NCBI RefSeq assembly: GCF_028640845.1
Contig: NC_080540.1
Coordinates: 265,331,958-265,395,957 of the forward strand
Source of the DNA: Ahaetulla prasina
Taxonomy: Eukaryota > Chordata > Lepidosauria > Squamata > Colubridae
Length of the DNA: 64,000 bases
Direction: 5' to 3'
Made by a program: the position numbers and the translations under genes
The notes under the pieces: generated by a model
What the model was told of the DNA's origin: nothing
Databases searched by the model: none
The model's input: the letters and a program-made list of their open reading frames with translations, nothing else
Shown here: positions 44,622 through 54,655 of the stretch, in pieces
Position numbering within the stretch: position 1 is the first letter of the stretch
Layout of the letters: every line of letters starts with the position of its first letter

Positions 44622-44675
44622 CTTGGGGAGTCACAAAAAGTGATTTGTATAATAATTAAAACATTCCTGTGTATT

Positions 44676-45115
44676 TGTCAGGGTTTCAAGTAATAGATCC
44701 ATAGCAAGCAAAACCTTGAGGCAGGCAAATTCCTTAAAGAATAACTCTATTGGAAAAATCATATTGGCACATATCTGGTGAAAACCAACTCTAAAGGTTT
44801 CCACCTAGTTAAAAGAGAAACCTCAAACCCCAAACAGTCAGTCACATGGGCCAATCAAGATGCTGTCTAGTCATCTGAAGACCTCCCTCCTTTTTCCACG
44901 GTCCAGGTGTGAGAATGTTCTTGGTTCCCAAGAGAAAGTATTTAATTTTGGCTACATAAACCCCTCTATTTCTAATCCCCCCTCCATATCGTTCAGCTCC
45001 AGTGTGGCAATACTGAAGCTCCAATATGGCTCTGGTCAGGGCTGCTTCAGGGTTGACAGGATTGTGCAAAAGTCCATCAAAATTATCTGCAGGCACCTGT
45101 TTCAATTCAAATTAA
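44676..45115 (-). mobile_element. Possible LTR fragment
   Basis: Plus strand starts TGTCAGGGTTTCAAG; on the minus strand an end ...CTGACA follows 'CCAATAGAGTTATTC', which could be R-U5. The other edge is not clear, and no flanking duplication was found. It begins 44 bp beyond the 5' end of the LINE. Confidence 0.3.
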
Positions 45116-45210
45116 AGCAATTCCACTGTTTAGTCTAAAAGCTGTTCAATTCATCCAACTTCAGTTTGAATTTTCTTCTTTTTCTTTATGTTATAGTAAA
45201 TAGAAAACAT

Positions 45211-45242
45211 GAGTGAGTGAGTGAGTGAGTGAGTGAGTGAGT
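45211..45242. repeat. (GAGT)n microsatellite
   Basis: Eight perfect GAGT units. Confidence 0.97.
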
Positions 45243-45584
45243 AACTGACTGATTGACCCACCAACTGACTACAGCAAGACAATACACCCAGGATAAATTA
45301 TAGCAAAGATAGAATGATCATCTGTTTCTAAGACACTTCCCTTGGACTCTGTAAAAGTGACTTGCACTAAGTTCAAATCCTCATTTGCATAATATGCCAT
45401 GTTGAAACTCCTTAATGCTCTCCCGAACTCAAAATAAAACAATATTGTAGTATTTACCTTTACAAGGCAGAAAGAATTTGACTCAAATTTGAATTTGACT
45501 CAAGGTGGTAGCACTCCAGCTCACATAATTTCATAAGGCAGAGCTAATAAGGGAAAAAGTAACAATGTAAGTAGGTCGTACCTC

Positions 45585-45637
45585 AAATGTTCCATGCCAG
45601 TCAAGAACAATGTGTTCTTGACTCGCATGGAACATTT
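45585..45637. repeat. Near-perfect hairpin, 25-bp arms, 3-nt loop
   Basis: Left arm AAATGTTCCATGCCAG.. through AAGAACA, loop ATG, right arm TGTTCTTGACTCGCATGG.. through ACATTT. The arms differ at a single position (GCCAG against GCGAG). The pairing stops sharply at both outer ends. Not part of any recognised transposon. Confidence 0.95.
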
Positions 45638-45642
45638 ATAGT

Positions 45643-45929
45643 TCCTCCACTATTTCTGACATTACTGCCATTTGAGAAAACTGTGGCTTTTTTTCCAATA
45701 ATAAAACGGCTTCATTTATACAGACAAGTAAAAATCCAGTACTAATCCAATTCTGACTGCAAATTGGAATGATGGTATTCGCCATCCTTGAAACTTTGTA
45801 TAAAAGATATCTCCTTTCTATTTTGTTTTGTTCCTCATTTCTGTAAATTGGAACCAATAATTGTTATAGAATTTTTTTTAAAAATGTTCTATTTTTCACC
45901 ACTCATAAGTGATACCATAGATATATGTT
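45643..45929. other. AT-rich noncoding DNA
   Basis: No supported element. Confidence 0.45.
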
Positions 45930-47401
45930 GGGGCGCGACAGCTGCCCCAACACCTGGATGAAGATGTCTATCTAGACCCGTTCCAGTCCGGCTTCCGACC
46001 CGGATACAGCACGGAGACAGCTTTGGTCGCATTGGTGGATGATCTCTGGAGGGCCAGGGACAGGGGATGTTCCTCTGCCCTGGTCCTATTAGACCTCTCA
46101 GCGGCGTTCGATACCATCGACCATGGTATCCTGCTGCGCCGGTTGGGGGGATTGGGAGTGGGAGGCACCGTATATCGGTGGTTCTCCTCCTATCGCTCCG
46201 ACCGGTCGCAGACGGTGTTGACAGGGGGCAGAGGTCGACCGCGAGGGCCTCACTTGTGGGGTCCCAGGGTCGATTCTCGCCCTGCTGTTCAACATCTATA
46301 TGAAGCCGTTGGGTGAGATCATCAGTGGTTTCGGGGTGAGATACCAGCAGTACGCTGACGACACCCAGCTGTAATTTTCCACCCCGGACTACCCCAATGA
46401 AGTTGTTGAAGTGCTGTCCCGGTGTTTGGAGGCTGTACGGGTCTGGATGGGGAGAAACAGGCTCAAGCTTAATCCCTCCAAGACGGAGTGGCTGTGGATG
46501 CCGGCACCCCAATTCAGTCAGCTGCAGCCGCGGCTGGCTGTTGGAGGCGAGTTACTGGCCCCAAAGGATAGGGTGCGCAACTTGGGTGTCCTCCTGGACG
46601 ATCGGCTGTCGTTTGAAGATCATTTGGCGGCCGTCTCCAGGAGGGCCTTCCACCAGGTTCGCCTGGTTCGCAGTTGCGCCTTCCTTGATCGGGATGCCTT
46701 ATGCACAGTCACTCATGCGCCATTACCTCTCGCTTGGATTACTGTAATGCTCTCTACATGGGGCTCCCTTGAAGTGCACTCGGAGGCTTCAGTTAGTCCA
46801 GAATGCTGGTTATAGAGGGAGCTACGCGTAGCTCCCATGTAACACCGCTCCTGCGCAGCCTGCACTGGCTGCCTGTGGCCTTCCGGGTGCACTTTAAGGT
46901 GTTGGTTATGACCTTTAAAGCGCTCCATGGCTTAGGACCTGGGTACTTACGGGACCGCCTGCTGTTACCACACGCCTCCCACAGACCCGTACGCTCCCAT
47001 AGAGAGGGACTTCTCAGGGTGCCGTCCGCCAAACAATGTCGGCTGGCGGCCCCCAGGGGAAGGGCCTTCTCTGTGGGGGCTCCCACACTCTGGAACGAGC
47101 TTCCCCCGGGTTTACGCCAAATACCTGACCTTCGGACATTTCGTCGCGAACTCAAGACCCATCTTTTTATCCGCGCGGGGCTGGCTTAAATGGGGATTTT
47201 AATGTTAAATTTATTAATTTTAAACGGGGTCTTAGTATGGCAAATTTTAATCACTGGGCTAATTTAAATAAGATTTTTAAATCGTATTTTAAACTTGTAT
47301 ATTGTATTGTTGGTTTTATTATGCCTGTACACCGCCCTGAGTCCTTCGGGAGAAGGGCGGTATAAAAATCAAATAAAATAAAATAAATAAATAATAAATA
47401 A
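45930..47401 (+). mobile_element. L2-like LINE, 5'-truncated, largest copy
   Basis: GC-rich, so little decayed. RT features in order: Phe-Gln-Ser-Gly-Phe-Arg-Pro-Gly near 45985, Leu-Leu-Asp-Leu-Ser-Ala-Ala-Phe-Asp-Thr-Ile-Asp-His near 46085 (motif A intact), Tyr-Ala-Asp-Asp-Thr-Gln-Leu near 46350 (catalytic pair intact) and Asn-Leu-Gly-Val-Leu-Leu-Asp-Asp near 46580. The C-terminus lies at 46803-47189 with Thr-Phe-Lys-Ala-Leu-His-Gly-Leu and Thr-Phe-Arg-Arg-Glu-Leu-Lys-Thr. A UTR with the CCGCCCTGAGTCCTTCGGG stem and an (AAATA)n tail follows. Frameshifts near 46230, 46375 and 46760 break the ORF. Confidence 0.93.
46803..47189 (+). pseudogene. L2-like LINE ORF2 C-terminus
   Basis: Open for 128 codons and ending at the natural stop of the family. 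Contains Leu-His-Trp-Leu-Pro-Val, Thr-Phe-Lys-Ala-Leu-His-Gly-Leu-Gly-Pro, Ala-Phe-Ser-Val-Gly-Ala-Pro-Thr-Leu-Trp-Asn and Thr-Phe-Arg-Arg-Glu-Leu-Lys-Thr. The apparent first Met is an artefact of the upstream frameshift: the family continues directly from Asp-Tyr-Cys-Asn-Ala-Leu-Tyr, seen near 46738. Confidence 0.9.
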
Positions 47402-47539
47402 ATATATTTCAACAGAAATTAACAAAATAAATTAATACATGAAATAAAAACCCAGACACAATTGATGTATAAAAGCAACTCAGCCATCAGACAATTAAAC
47501 CTTGCCCATAAAAAAAGCATATACCTCATTCCTAACTAT

Positions 47540-47866
47540 CTGAGGAACTCACTCACTCTGGTAGAAGAGGCATCTTGTGGATCCCATTGGCCAAGGAAAA
47601 TTGGCTGGTAAGGTCCAGGAGAAGAGCTTTTTCTGCTGTGGTTCTGCTGCTTGGGAACATTGTGCACCTCGAAATGAAATGTACCCCCATTTCTTGGCTT
47701 TCTGAAAGGGCGCAAAAACCTGGCTCTGCCAAATGGCTTGGCGCCTCCATCCTGGAGGTGGTTAGTAGATTAGGAGACAATCCCACCTCCACCCTATGAC
47801 ATATTGATTCTTTTTTATCCAGTTTCTTGTTAATTTTGGGGCTTAAATGTTGTTTATGCTCTAATT
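47540..47866 (+). mobile_element. Second L2-like LINE 3' part, before the MITE
   Basis: Ser-Arg-Arg-Arg-Ala-Phe-Ser-Ala-Val near 47615 is the decayed counterpart of the Arg-Ala-Phe-Ser-Val segment in other copies. The 3' end continues at 48008-48096 with 'GAGATGGGCGGCATATCAA' after a MITE insertion. Confidence 0.65.
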
Positions 47867-48007
47867 CAGAGGTGTCCAAACTTGTCAACTTTAAGACTTA
47901 TGGACTTCAACTCCCAGAATTCCAGAAATCCCAGAAGCAAAGCTGGCTGAAGAATTCTGGGGGTTGAAATCCACAAGTCTTAAAATTGTCAAGTTTGGAC
48001 ACCCCTG
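47867..48007. mobile_element. Palindromic hAT MITE with perfect 8-bp target duplication
   Basis: Ends CAGAGGTGTCCAAACTTG and CAAGTTTGGACACCCCTG. CTCTAATT flanks both sides (47859-47866, 48008-48015). The arms pair over most of the 141 bp ('ACTTCAACTCCCAGAATTCC' against 'GAATTCTGGGGGTTGAAAT'). It is inserted in the L2-like 3' UTR. This copy supports the hAT assignment of the other palindromic MITEs, whose duplications have decayed. Confidence 0.95.
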
Positions 48008-48096
48008 CTCTAATTGTTTGATTTTGTGTTTTATGATATTGTAAGCCAGTCTTACTCAATAGTGAGATGGGCGGCATATCAATGTAATAATAACTA
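48008..48096 (+). mobile_element. Second L2-like LINE 3' end, after the MITE
   Basis: 'GTAAGCCAGTCTTACTCAA', 'GAGATGGGCGGCATATCAA' and AATAATAA tail. Confidence 0.65.
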
Positions 48097-49714
48097 AATA
48101 CAAATGAACTTTTCATTGTGGCAATAAGACAAGGCAATTGAAAGGCTTTAATTTAATTTTCTAATTAAGAGTTTGCACTAATATATATGTATGGTGCATA
48201 AGTATTTTTATTTGTTTAGATTTTAGGTTAATTACAATGGTACAGTATTTTCATTTTTAAGCATTCTATAACATAATCCTATAAGGCTTCTTCTAATAAT
48301 AATATACTCCAAACTTTATGGGTTGTCTACCTCACTTCAAACCCTGGTTGCCTTGAGAGAAGAAGAAATCACATTTCCCTGCCCCCTTCAAATGATGCAT
48401 GCTATACTGACTTTTGTTTGAAAACTGTGAGGTTAATTGAGTGGATATGAAGTGTAAGCCAGGCTAAAATTGCCTGCCCTGTAAATTGTAAAGCACTAAT
48501 CCTCTGGATTTAATTTAAGGCTCTCCTATTTCATGCATCAGAGTAAATCATGTCATAGACAGTTTAACGAAGGAAATACTAATAAAAAGACAAGTTCATT
48601 TTGGAAAGTTGAATGTAAATGTCTTTCAGTGCAGACATAACCTGGGTTGGCCATCTACCAGCAAGAATAAAGGTTGTAAACCAAACAGATTGTGTTGGTG
48701 TGGAAAAGGAACAAGTGGATGGAGCTAATCTCTAATTGTTAAACTTGCCTAATGAAGTTGAAATTTTTAATGATTAATTCCCATTACATATATAGAGGGA
48801 ATAATATATTCAAAATATGTTTTTATATACAGCTTTTTCAGAGATGAATACATTTTGTGTTGCGTGTAATGTAACGCCTTGTACTACCTGGACAATGTGT
48901 GTGTAGAAAATGCTATACTGTAGCATAGCTTAGAATAGCCTAGCAGAGCAATGTAGAGCAGAACATAATGTTTTTTAAAAAAAAATATTTAATGGTTGCA
49001 TGCTTGGCCTGGGAAAAACTTGAAAATATCTTAAGACTTATAATTAGTTGCTCAAGTCCAAAAGGAGCATACCAATAATACTATATACGCATCAAGTATG
49101 CATGACTGAGTAGCTATAGGCAGAAATAGGGTGATCTGTACCTAGGGCATACTAAAGAGGACATAACTGTACTCTACTGATCAAACTGAAGGTTTATAAA
49201 GCCAGTAAAGTTATGTTTTATTAAAATGATACTATTTATGTACCTGCTGTTTAATCTAACTGCATAATGAATGGAGACAAAGTGCAGTCAAACCAAATTA
49301 GCCCCATTCCCTTTGTATGTGTGTCATTTACACTTGGATATACAAAAAGGATGGAGCTTGGATCACCACACCACGTTTGGCTTTGTTCCTGTTTTGACCT
49401 CCTCATGCACAAATGCCACTCTAGACGATAAATTGATTTAGGCTGACAGAATTCTGTCTTCTCTAATTATGTAGCTATATCAAACAGCAGTTGCATCAAT
49501 ATTATTTTACTTCATCCTCCAATAAAAGCCAAATGGTTTTCTAGAATCTAATGTTTTGTTTTGTTTTAGAATCTAGTTGAATCTAATCCATACTCTGTAA
49601 ATATAAATAGAGACAGGGATTAGACCAGATTACATTAACTCTAGAACTAGGGTTGCAGGAATATTTCACAATAAGTAGTTCATGTTGAAACCTAGCATGC
49701 ATATTTTAGCAGCA
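48097..49714. other. Noncoding DNA, few repeats
   Basis: No recognised transposon except a degenerate AATAG-like stretch at 48905-48950. The section 48470-48790 is of interest as a possible conserved noncoding element. Confidence 0.4.
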
Positions 49715-49862
49715 ATAGAACTGGGTGACCTTGGACCAATCATTCTCTCACAGCATAACCCACCAGACAGGATTGTTGTAGAAGGGGAAATAGGAAAAGG
49801 AAAGTGTGTCGGATATGTTGGATACCTTGAGTTATTTCTAAGGTGAGATACAAATAAATAAA
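49715..49862 (+). mobile_element. SINE 3' part
   Basis: 'CTGGGTGACCTTGGACCAAT', 'CATAACCCACCAGACAGG', 'TTGAGTTATTTCTAAGGTG' and 'GATACAAATAAATAAAC' match the 3' half of GAGAGTCAG-type squamate SINEs. Confidence 0.7.
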
Positions 49863-50771
49863 CTTTCATTGGGTAGCATTTTTGAAAAGTTTATGTGACT
49901 ACTATACACAGCTTTCTTAGCAAGCCTCTAAGAATGCCTTTGTAGTATCCTTTGAAATTTAATGAATATTATTATCATAATAACCCTCTGCCAATTGCTA
50001 GAAGGAACAGAGCCCTAAACTTGACATTTTCTTGGAGAGAAATGTGAGAAAGGTCATCCCATTGCTATGATAAAGCACATTTTGTTTTTGTTATATCATT
50101 TTGGATTGAGCTATTTATGAAAGTCTAGACTGATTTGTAAACAGAATTAACGGGTCCCTGCACATTCCTGGTATAGAACAGTATATATTTTTTCTCTTTG
50201 ATGAAATAATAATGAAAATAATTCAGGGAGAGAAGCTATTTTGTGTTGAAAGGATTGTGGTGAAAAGATAAACTAATGGGTATGAAATGGAAAATACAAA
50301 CACAGTTAGAAACATGGAACCAACAATATTGCCCCTATGTCACAGTTCTCCTTATCCATTAAAAAAAAAGCCCCCACTTCAATAGTAGTGAAAGTGTCTA
50401 GATATTTTCAGGTTTTCTATTTAGTTTGCTCAGACAATAAAACTTCTTTAATAATTGGTTAAGCCGAGAGAAATGGTTTTTGGATTAATAATGTTCCTGA
50501 TATTCCTTGAAGTCACTTATTCTTTGAATTAATGAGATGGAACGAAGTGCTAGAATCAGCAGTAGGAGTAAATATGGTACATCAATCTGAAAGAAAGCTG
50601 AATGAGTCTTTGGGAAAAAAAGTAAGTGTAAAGATATCATTAGTAATTGTAATATGGTGTCTAAGTGATGTACACTGAAATGGTATACCCTTGGGTGTGC
50701 TAGTTCTATTCTTCTGAGTAAATACATCTGTCTTATTCATATTTGATCAAGGTAGATCATTTTATGTACCT
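49863..50771. other. AT-rich noncoding DNA
   Basis: No supported element. Confidence 0.5.
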
Positions 50772-50825
50772 AAAAAGTACTATATATAGTAGTACTATAT
50801 AAAGTATTATATATAGTACTTTTTT
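50772..50825. repeat. AT-rich inverted repeat
   Basis: AAAAAGTACTATATATAG at the left and TATATATAGTACTTTTT at the right pair, with a further AGTACTATATAAAGTA copy between them. Confidence 0.8.
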
Positions 50826-51120
50826 ATGCTTTACTAAAGTTGATTTCTAAAGATCTTTGAAATACAATGTATTTTACTGTCAAATATAATACTGTATTTT
50901 TGTTACACTCTTTCCTGCCTGCTCACCAAAGGCTAGCATTGCTCCAGTAGTAATTGTTCCATTGATATATGTTTAAACAGCATTCTTTCTTAAGCATTCC
51001 TTCTTAAGAAGTAAATATCTTTGTAACATAATAGAACTTTTGAGTGAGCATGTTTAATATTGTATTATCAGTCTGTTTGTATCATATTTTATCTATTTTA
51101 TTTGCTCTGTACTTTATTTT

Positions 51121-51345
51121 GAGAGTCAGTTTGATGCAATGGTCATCGTATTAGGCTAGAAAGTGAGAGAATAAGAGTTTTAGTCTTGACACATGCATAA
51201 AGCCAGTTGAATGATCCTGGGCCAATCACTCTTTCTCAGCCTTGGGAAATGGGTAATGGCAAACCATTTCTGAAAATCCTTGCCAAGATAACAGCAGGGA
51301 CTAGTCTGCAAACTTGATTCAGAATTCAGAAGTAAGCCTGCATAC
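51121..51345 (+). mobile_element. tRNA-derived SINE (copy 1)
   Basis: Begins 'GAGAGTCAGTTTGATGCAAT', followed by 'GTATTAGGCTAGAAAGTGAG', 'AAAGCCAGTTGAATGATCC', 'GGGCCAATCACTCTTTCTCA', 'GCAAACCATTTCTGAAAATC' and 'CTTGCCAAGATAACAGCAGG'. Its 3' end is lost. Confidence 0.78.
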
Positions 51346-51679
51346 ACACATACACACCATATATATATACACATATGTACATACATACCATGTACTTTCT
51401 TAATTAAATTATCAAAGTATGCAATAGTAATGTACAATAATATAAAAAGAAAGGGTACAATAGAATTGTGCTTTCTAATTCTAAAATCAGCAATTAACAC
51501 ATAGATTTATTCACAGTTCCACAAGATAGTGTGTTCCTAGAATTATGTCATCTGTTAGATTCAATTAGTAAGTCAGAACCAAAAATTCTTATGAACAGGT
51601 TTGCATTGTCCCAGAATGTATAGCAAATTTAGTCTGATTGCTCTGGATTATTACAGTAAAAATTATTTTAAATGTAAAA

Positions 51680-51790
51680 TGGATGGAGAGGGGGAAGGGG
51701 GAAGGGGGAGGAGAGGAGAGGAGAGGAGAGGAGAGGAGAGGAGAGGAGAGGAAAGGAAAGGAAAGGAAAGGAAAGGAAAGGAAAGGAAAT
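51680..51790. repeat. (GGAGA)n-(GGAAA)n array, copy 1
   Basis: A short GGGGGAA stretch, then about eight GGAGA units and about eight GGAAA units. Confidence 0.97.
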
Positions 51791-52239
51791 TTGTGAAATG
51801 CTGAAAATTGATAGTTATAAACCATTACAGAAGGAAATTTTCTAGCACATAACCAGCTGACATTGTCCTCTTGTCCAGTATCATTTCTGACGAAGATAGA
51901 CAATGGGAAAATATAATAATTTTTTAGTCCATTGGCAAATCTTCGTCTATAATTTTAGAAAAACTTTGGTTCTTTTATTTGCACTTGCATGTAAAGTTCT
52001 TTATGCAATGCAATGTATTGACATGTATTATAAATATAAGTTGTCTTGCATGATCCAATTTGAGTTGCTCACCAGGACCAGAGGTTTAGTTTTCCGAGCT
52101 TTCAGACACATGCTGAAGTTCCCATCTTCAGGGAACTTTTTCTTTAACAGAATAAGTTTTATTGGTCACACTGTATAATATTTTTTTTTTTTACTGCAGT
52201 TGCCAAAATTATAACTGTGCATGATCATATAAATCAATC

Positions 52240-52389
52240 AGAATAGAGCTAGAAGGGATCTTGGAGGTCTTCTAGTCTAACCCCATGCATTAGTAGGAGA
52301 CCCTAGTGATGAAGCACCTACAACTTCTGAAGGAAGCTGTTCTATGAGTTAATTGTTCTCACTGTTAAAAAGTTTCTCCTTAATTCCAG
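52240..52389 (-). mobile_element. CR1 LINE 3' end, cut by the duplication junction
   Basis: Same CR1 terminus as at 53779, but the sequence stops at 'TTAATTCCAG' and jumps to the start of copy 2. Confidence 0.9.
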
Positions 52390-52641
52390 GTATTTTACTG
52401 TCAAATATAATACTGTATTTTTGTTACACTCTTTCCTGCCTGCTCACCAAAGGCTAGCATTGCTCCAGTAGTAATTGTTCCATTGATATATGTTTAAACA
52501 GCATTCTTTCTTAAGCATTCCTTCTTAAGAAGGAAATATCTTTGTAACATAATAGAACTTTTGAGTGAGCATGTTTAATATTGTATTATCAGTCTGTTTG
52601 TATCATATTTTATCTATTTTATTTGCTCTGTACTTTATATT

Positions 52642-52866
52642 GAGAGTCAGTTTGATGCAATGGTCATCGTATTAGGCTAGAAAGTGAGAGAATAAGAGTT
52701 TTAGTCTTGCCACATGCATAAAGCCAATTGAATGATCCTGGGCCAATCACTCTTTCTCAGCCTTGGGAAATGGGTAATGGCAAACCATTTCTGAAAATCC
52801 TTGCCAAGATAACAGCAGGGACTAGTCTGCAAACTTGATTCAGAATTCAGAAGTAAGCCTGCATAC
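52642..52866 (+). mobile_element. tRNA-derived SINE (copy 2)
   Basis: Duplicate of 51121-51345. Confidence 0.78.
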
Positions 52867-53204
52867 ACACATACACAACATATATATATACACATATATA
52901 CATACATACCATGTACTTTCTTAATTAAATTATCAAAGTATGCAATAGTAATGTACAATAATATAAAAAGAAAGGGTACAATAGAATTGTGCTTTCTAAT
53001 TCTAAAATCAACAATTAACACATAGATTTATTCACAGTTCCACAAGATAGTGTGTTCCTAGAATTATGTCATCTGTTAGATTCAATTAGTAAGTTAGAAC
53101 CAAAAATTCTTATGAACAGGTTTGCATTGTCCCAGAACGTATAGCAAATTTAGTCTGATTGCTCTGGATTATTACAGTAAAAATTATTTTAAATGTAAAA
53201 TGGA

Positions 53205-53328
53205 TGGAGAGGGGAAGGGGAGGAGAGGAGAGGAGAAGAGAGGAAAGGAAAGGAAAGGAAAGGAAAGGAAAGGAAAGGAAAGGAAAGGAAAGGAAAGGAA
53301 AGGAAAGGAAAGGAAAGGAAAGGAAATG
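53205..53328. repeat. (GGAGA)n-(GGAAA)n array, copy 2
   Basis: About three GGAGA units and about seventeen GGAAA units, a different mixture from copy 1. Confidence 0.97.
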
Positions 53329-53778
53329 AAATTTGTGAAATGCTGAAAATTGATAGTTATAAACCATTACAGAAGGAAATTTTCTAGCACATAACCAGCT
53401 GACATTGTCCTCTTGTCCAGTATCATTTCTGACGAAGATAGCAATGGGAAAATATAATAATTTTTTAGTCCATTGGCAAATCTTCGTCTATAATTTTAGA
53501 AAAACTTTGGTTCTTTTATTTGCACTTGCATGTAAAGTTCTTTATGCAATGCAATGTATTGACATGTATTATAAATATAAGTTGTATTACATGATCCAAT
53601 TTGAGTTGCTCACCAGGACCAGAGGTTTAATTTTCCGAGCTTTCAGACACATGCTGAAGTTCCCATCTTCAGGGAACTTTTTCTTTAACAGAATAAGTTT
53701 TATTGGTCACACTGTATAATATATTTTTTTTTACTGCAGTTGCCAAAATTATAACTGTGCATGATCATATAAATCAAT

Positions 53779-54430
53779 CAGAATAGAGCTAGAAGGGATC
53801 TTGGAGGTCTTCTAGTCTAACCCCATGCATTAGTAGGAGACCCTAGTGATGAAGCACCTACAACTTCTGAAGGAAGCTGTTCTATGAGTTAATTGTTCTC
53901 ACTGTTAAAAAGTTTCTCCTTAATTCCAGGTTGCTTTTCTTGTTGATTAATTTTCATCCATTGTTTCTTGTCTTGCCTTCTGGTGCTTTGGAAAATAAGT
54001 TGACCCCCTCTCCTTTGTGGCAGCTCCTCAAATACTGGAATACTGTTATCATGTCATCCCTAGTCCTTCTTTTCTTTAGATTGGCTATACCCAATTCCTG
54101 CAACTGTTCTTCATATGTTTTTGTCTCCAGGCCTTTAATCATCTTAGTTGCTCTTCTTTGCACTTTTTCCAAAGTCCCAACATCTTTTTTTTTAATGTGG
54201 TGACCAAAACTTGATGCAGTATTCCAGGTGTGGTCTTACTAAGGATTTATAAAGTAGTAATTATACTTCATGTGATTTTGATTCTATGCCTCTAAGAATT
54301 GTATTAGCATTTTTGGCGGCTGCCATATATTGCTGGGTCATGTTTAAGTGAATATCCAAGGACCCTCTCACAGTTACTGTTTTTGAGCTAGGTTTCACCT
54401 AATCTATACTTGTACCTTTGGTTTTCCTGC
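53779..54430 (-). mobile_element. CR1 LINE, host element, 3' part
   Basis: Minus strand gives the CR1 C-terminal half: Arg-Arg-Ala-Thr-Lys-Met-Ile-Lys-Gly-Leu near 54150, Leu-Gly-Ile-Ala-Asn-Leu-Lys-Lys-Arg-Arg-Thr-Arg near 54090, and Leu-Phe-Ser-Lys-Ala-Pro-Glu-Gly near 53990. It is split by the plus-strand CR1 at 54431 and continues at 55172. Confidence 0.92.
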
Positions 54431-54655
54431 CTAGATGTAAAAAACACTCTATAAAGCCCTAGTAAGACCACACCTAGAGTATTGCATCCAGTTTTGGTCA
54501 CCACATTTTAAAAAAAGATGTTGAGACTCTAGAAAAAGTGCAGAGGAGGGCAATCAAGATGATTAGGAGACTGGTTACATGAACTGGGCATGGCTAGTCT
54601 AGTGAAGAGAAGGACCAGGGGAGACATGATAGACATCTTCCAATACAGGGAGTCA
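54431..54655 (+). mobile_element. CR1 LINE inserted in CR1, first part
   Basis: Plus strand 'GCCCTAGTAAGACCACACCT', 'GTATTGCATCCAGTTTTGGT' and 'GGCAATCAAGATGATTAGG' are the same CR1 ORF2 region as in the host, but in the opposite direction. It resumes at 54915 after a SINE. Confidence 0.9.

Larger units (their letters stand above)
41577..44632 (-). mobile_element. AATAG-tailed CR1-group LINE (L3/snake1-like), near full length, broken
   Basis: The minus strand runs from a 5' end at 'ACTCCCCAAGATGGCGCCGC' (44613-44632) through endonuclease and RT regions to a 3' UTR and an (AATAG)n tail (41577-41632). Endonuclease signs: Cys-Phe-Ser-Glu-Thr-Trp-Leu-Asn near 44190, Ala-Val-Tyr-Val-Pro-Pro-Gln-Ala near 43930, Ile-Ile-Leu-Gly-Asp-Leu-Asn near 43840, and Asp-His-Cys-Met-Ile-His near 43680. 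RT signs: Asn-Asp-Tyr-Arg-Pro-Val-Ala-Leu and Phe-Ala-Asp-Asp-Thr. About 3.06 kb in all. The reading frame is broken several times and a segment with RT motif A is deleted. Confidence 0.92.
50869..52389 (+). repeat. Tandem duplication, copy 1 (1521 bp)
   Basis: Repeated directly at 52390-53930 with only scattered substitutions and small indels, mostly in the GGAAA-type array. It ends inside a CR1 fragment, cut at 'TTAATTCCAG'. Confidence 0.98.
52390..53930 (+). repeat. Tandem duplication, copy 2 (1541 bp)
   Basis: Directly abuts copy 1. The junction shares GT (aat-GT-att at the left edge, cag-GT-tgc at the right edge). Copy 2 runs on into intact CR1 sequence, so the CR1 insertion predates the duplication. 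Confidence 0.98.

Noticed and set aside
45889..46512. 207-codon minus-strand frame
   Set aside because: Antisense of the L2-like LINE; its GC-rich sequence has few stops on either strand.
51589..53367. Arg-Lys-Glu-Gly or Ser-Phe-Leu-rich frames over the GGAAA arrays
   Set aside because: Microsatellite translation only.
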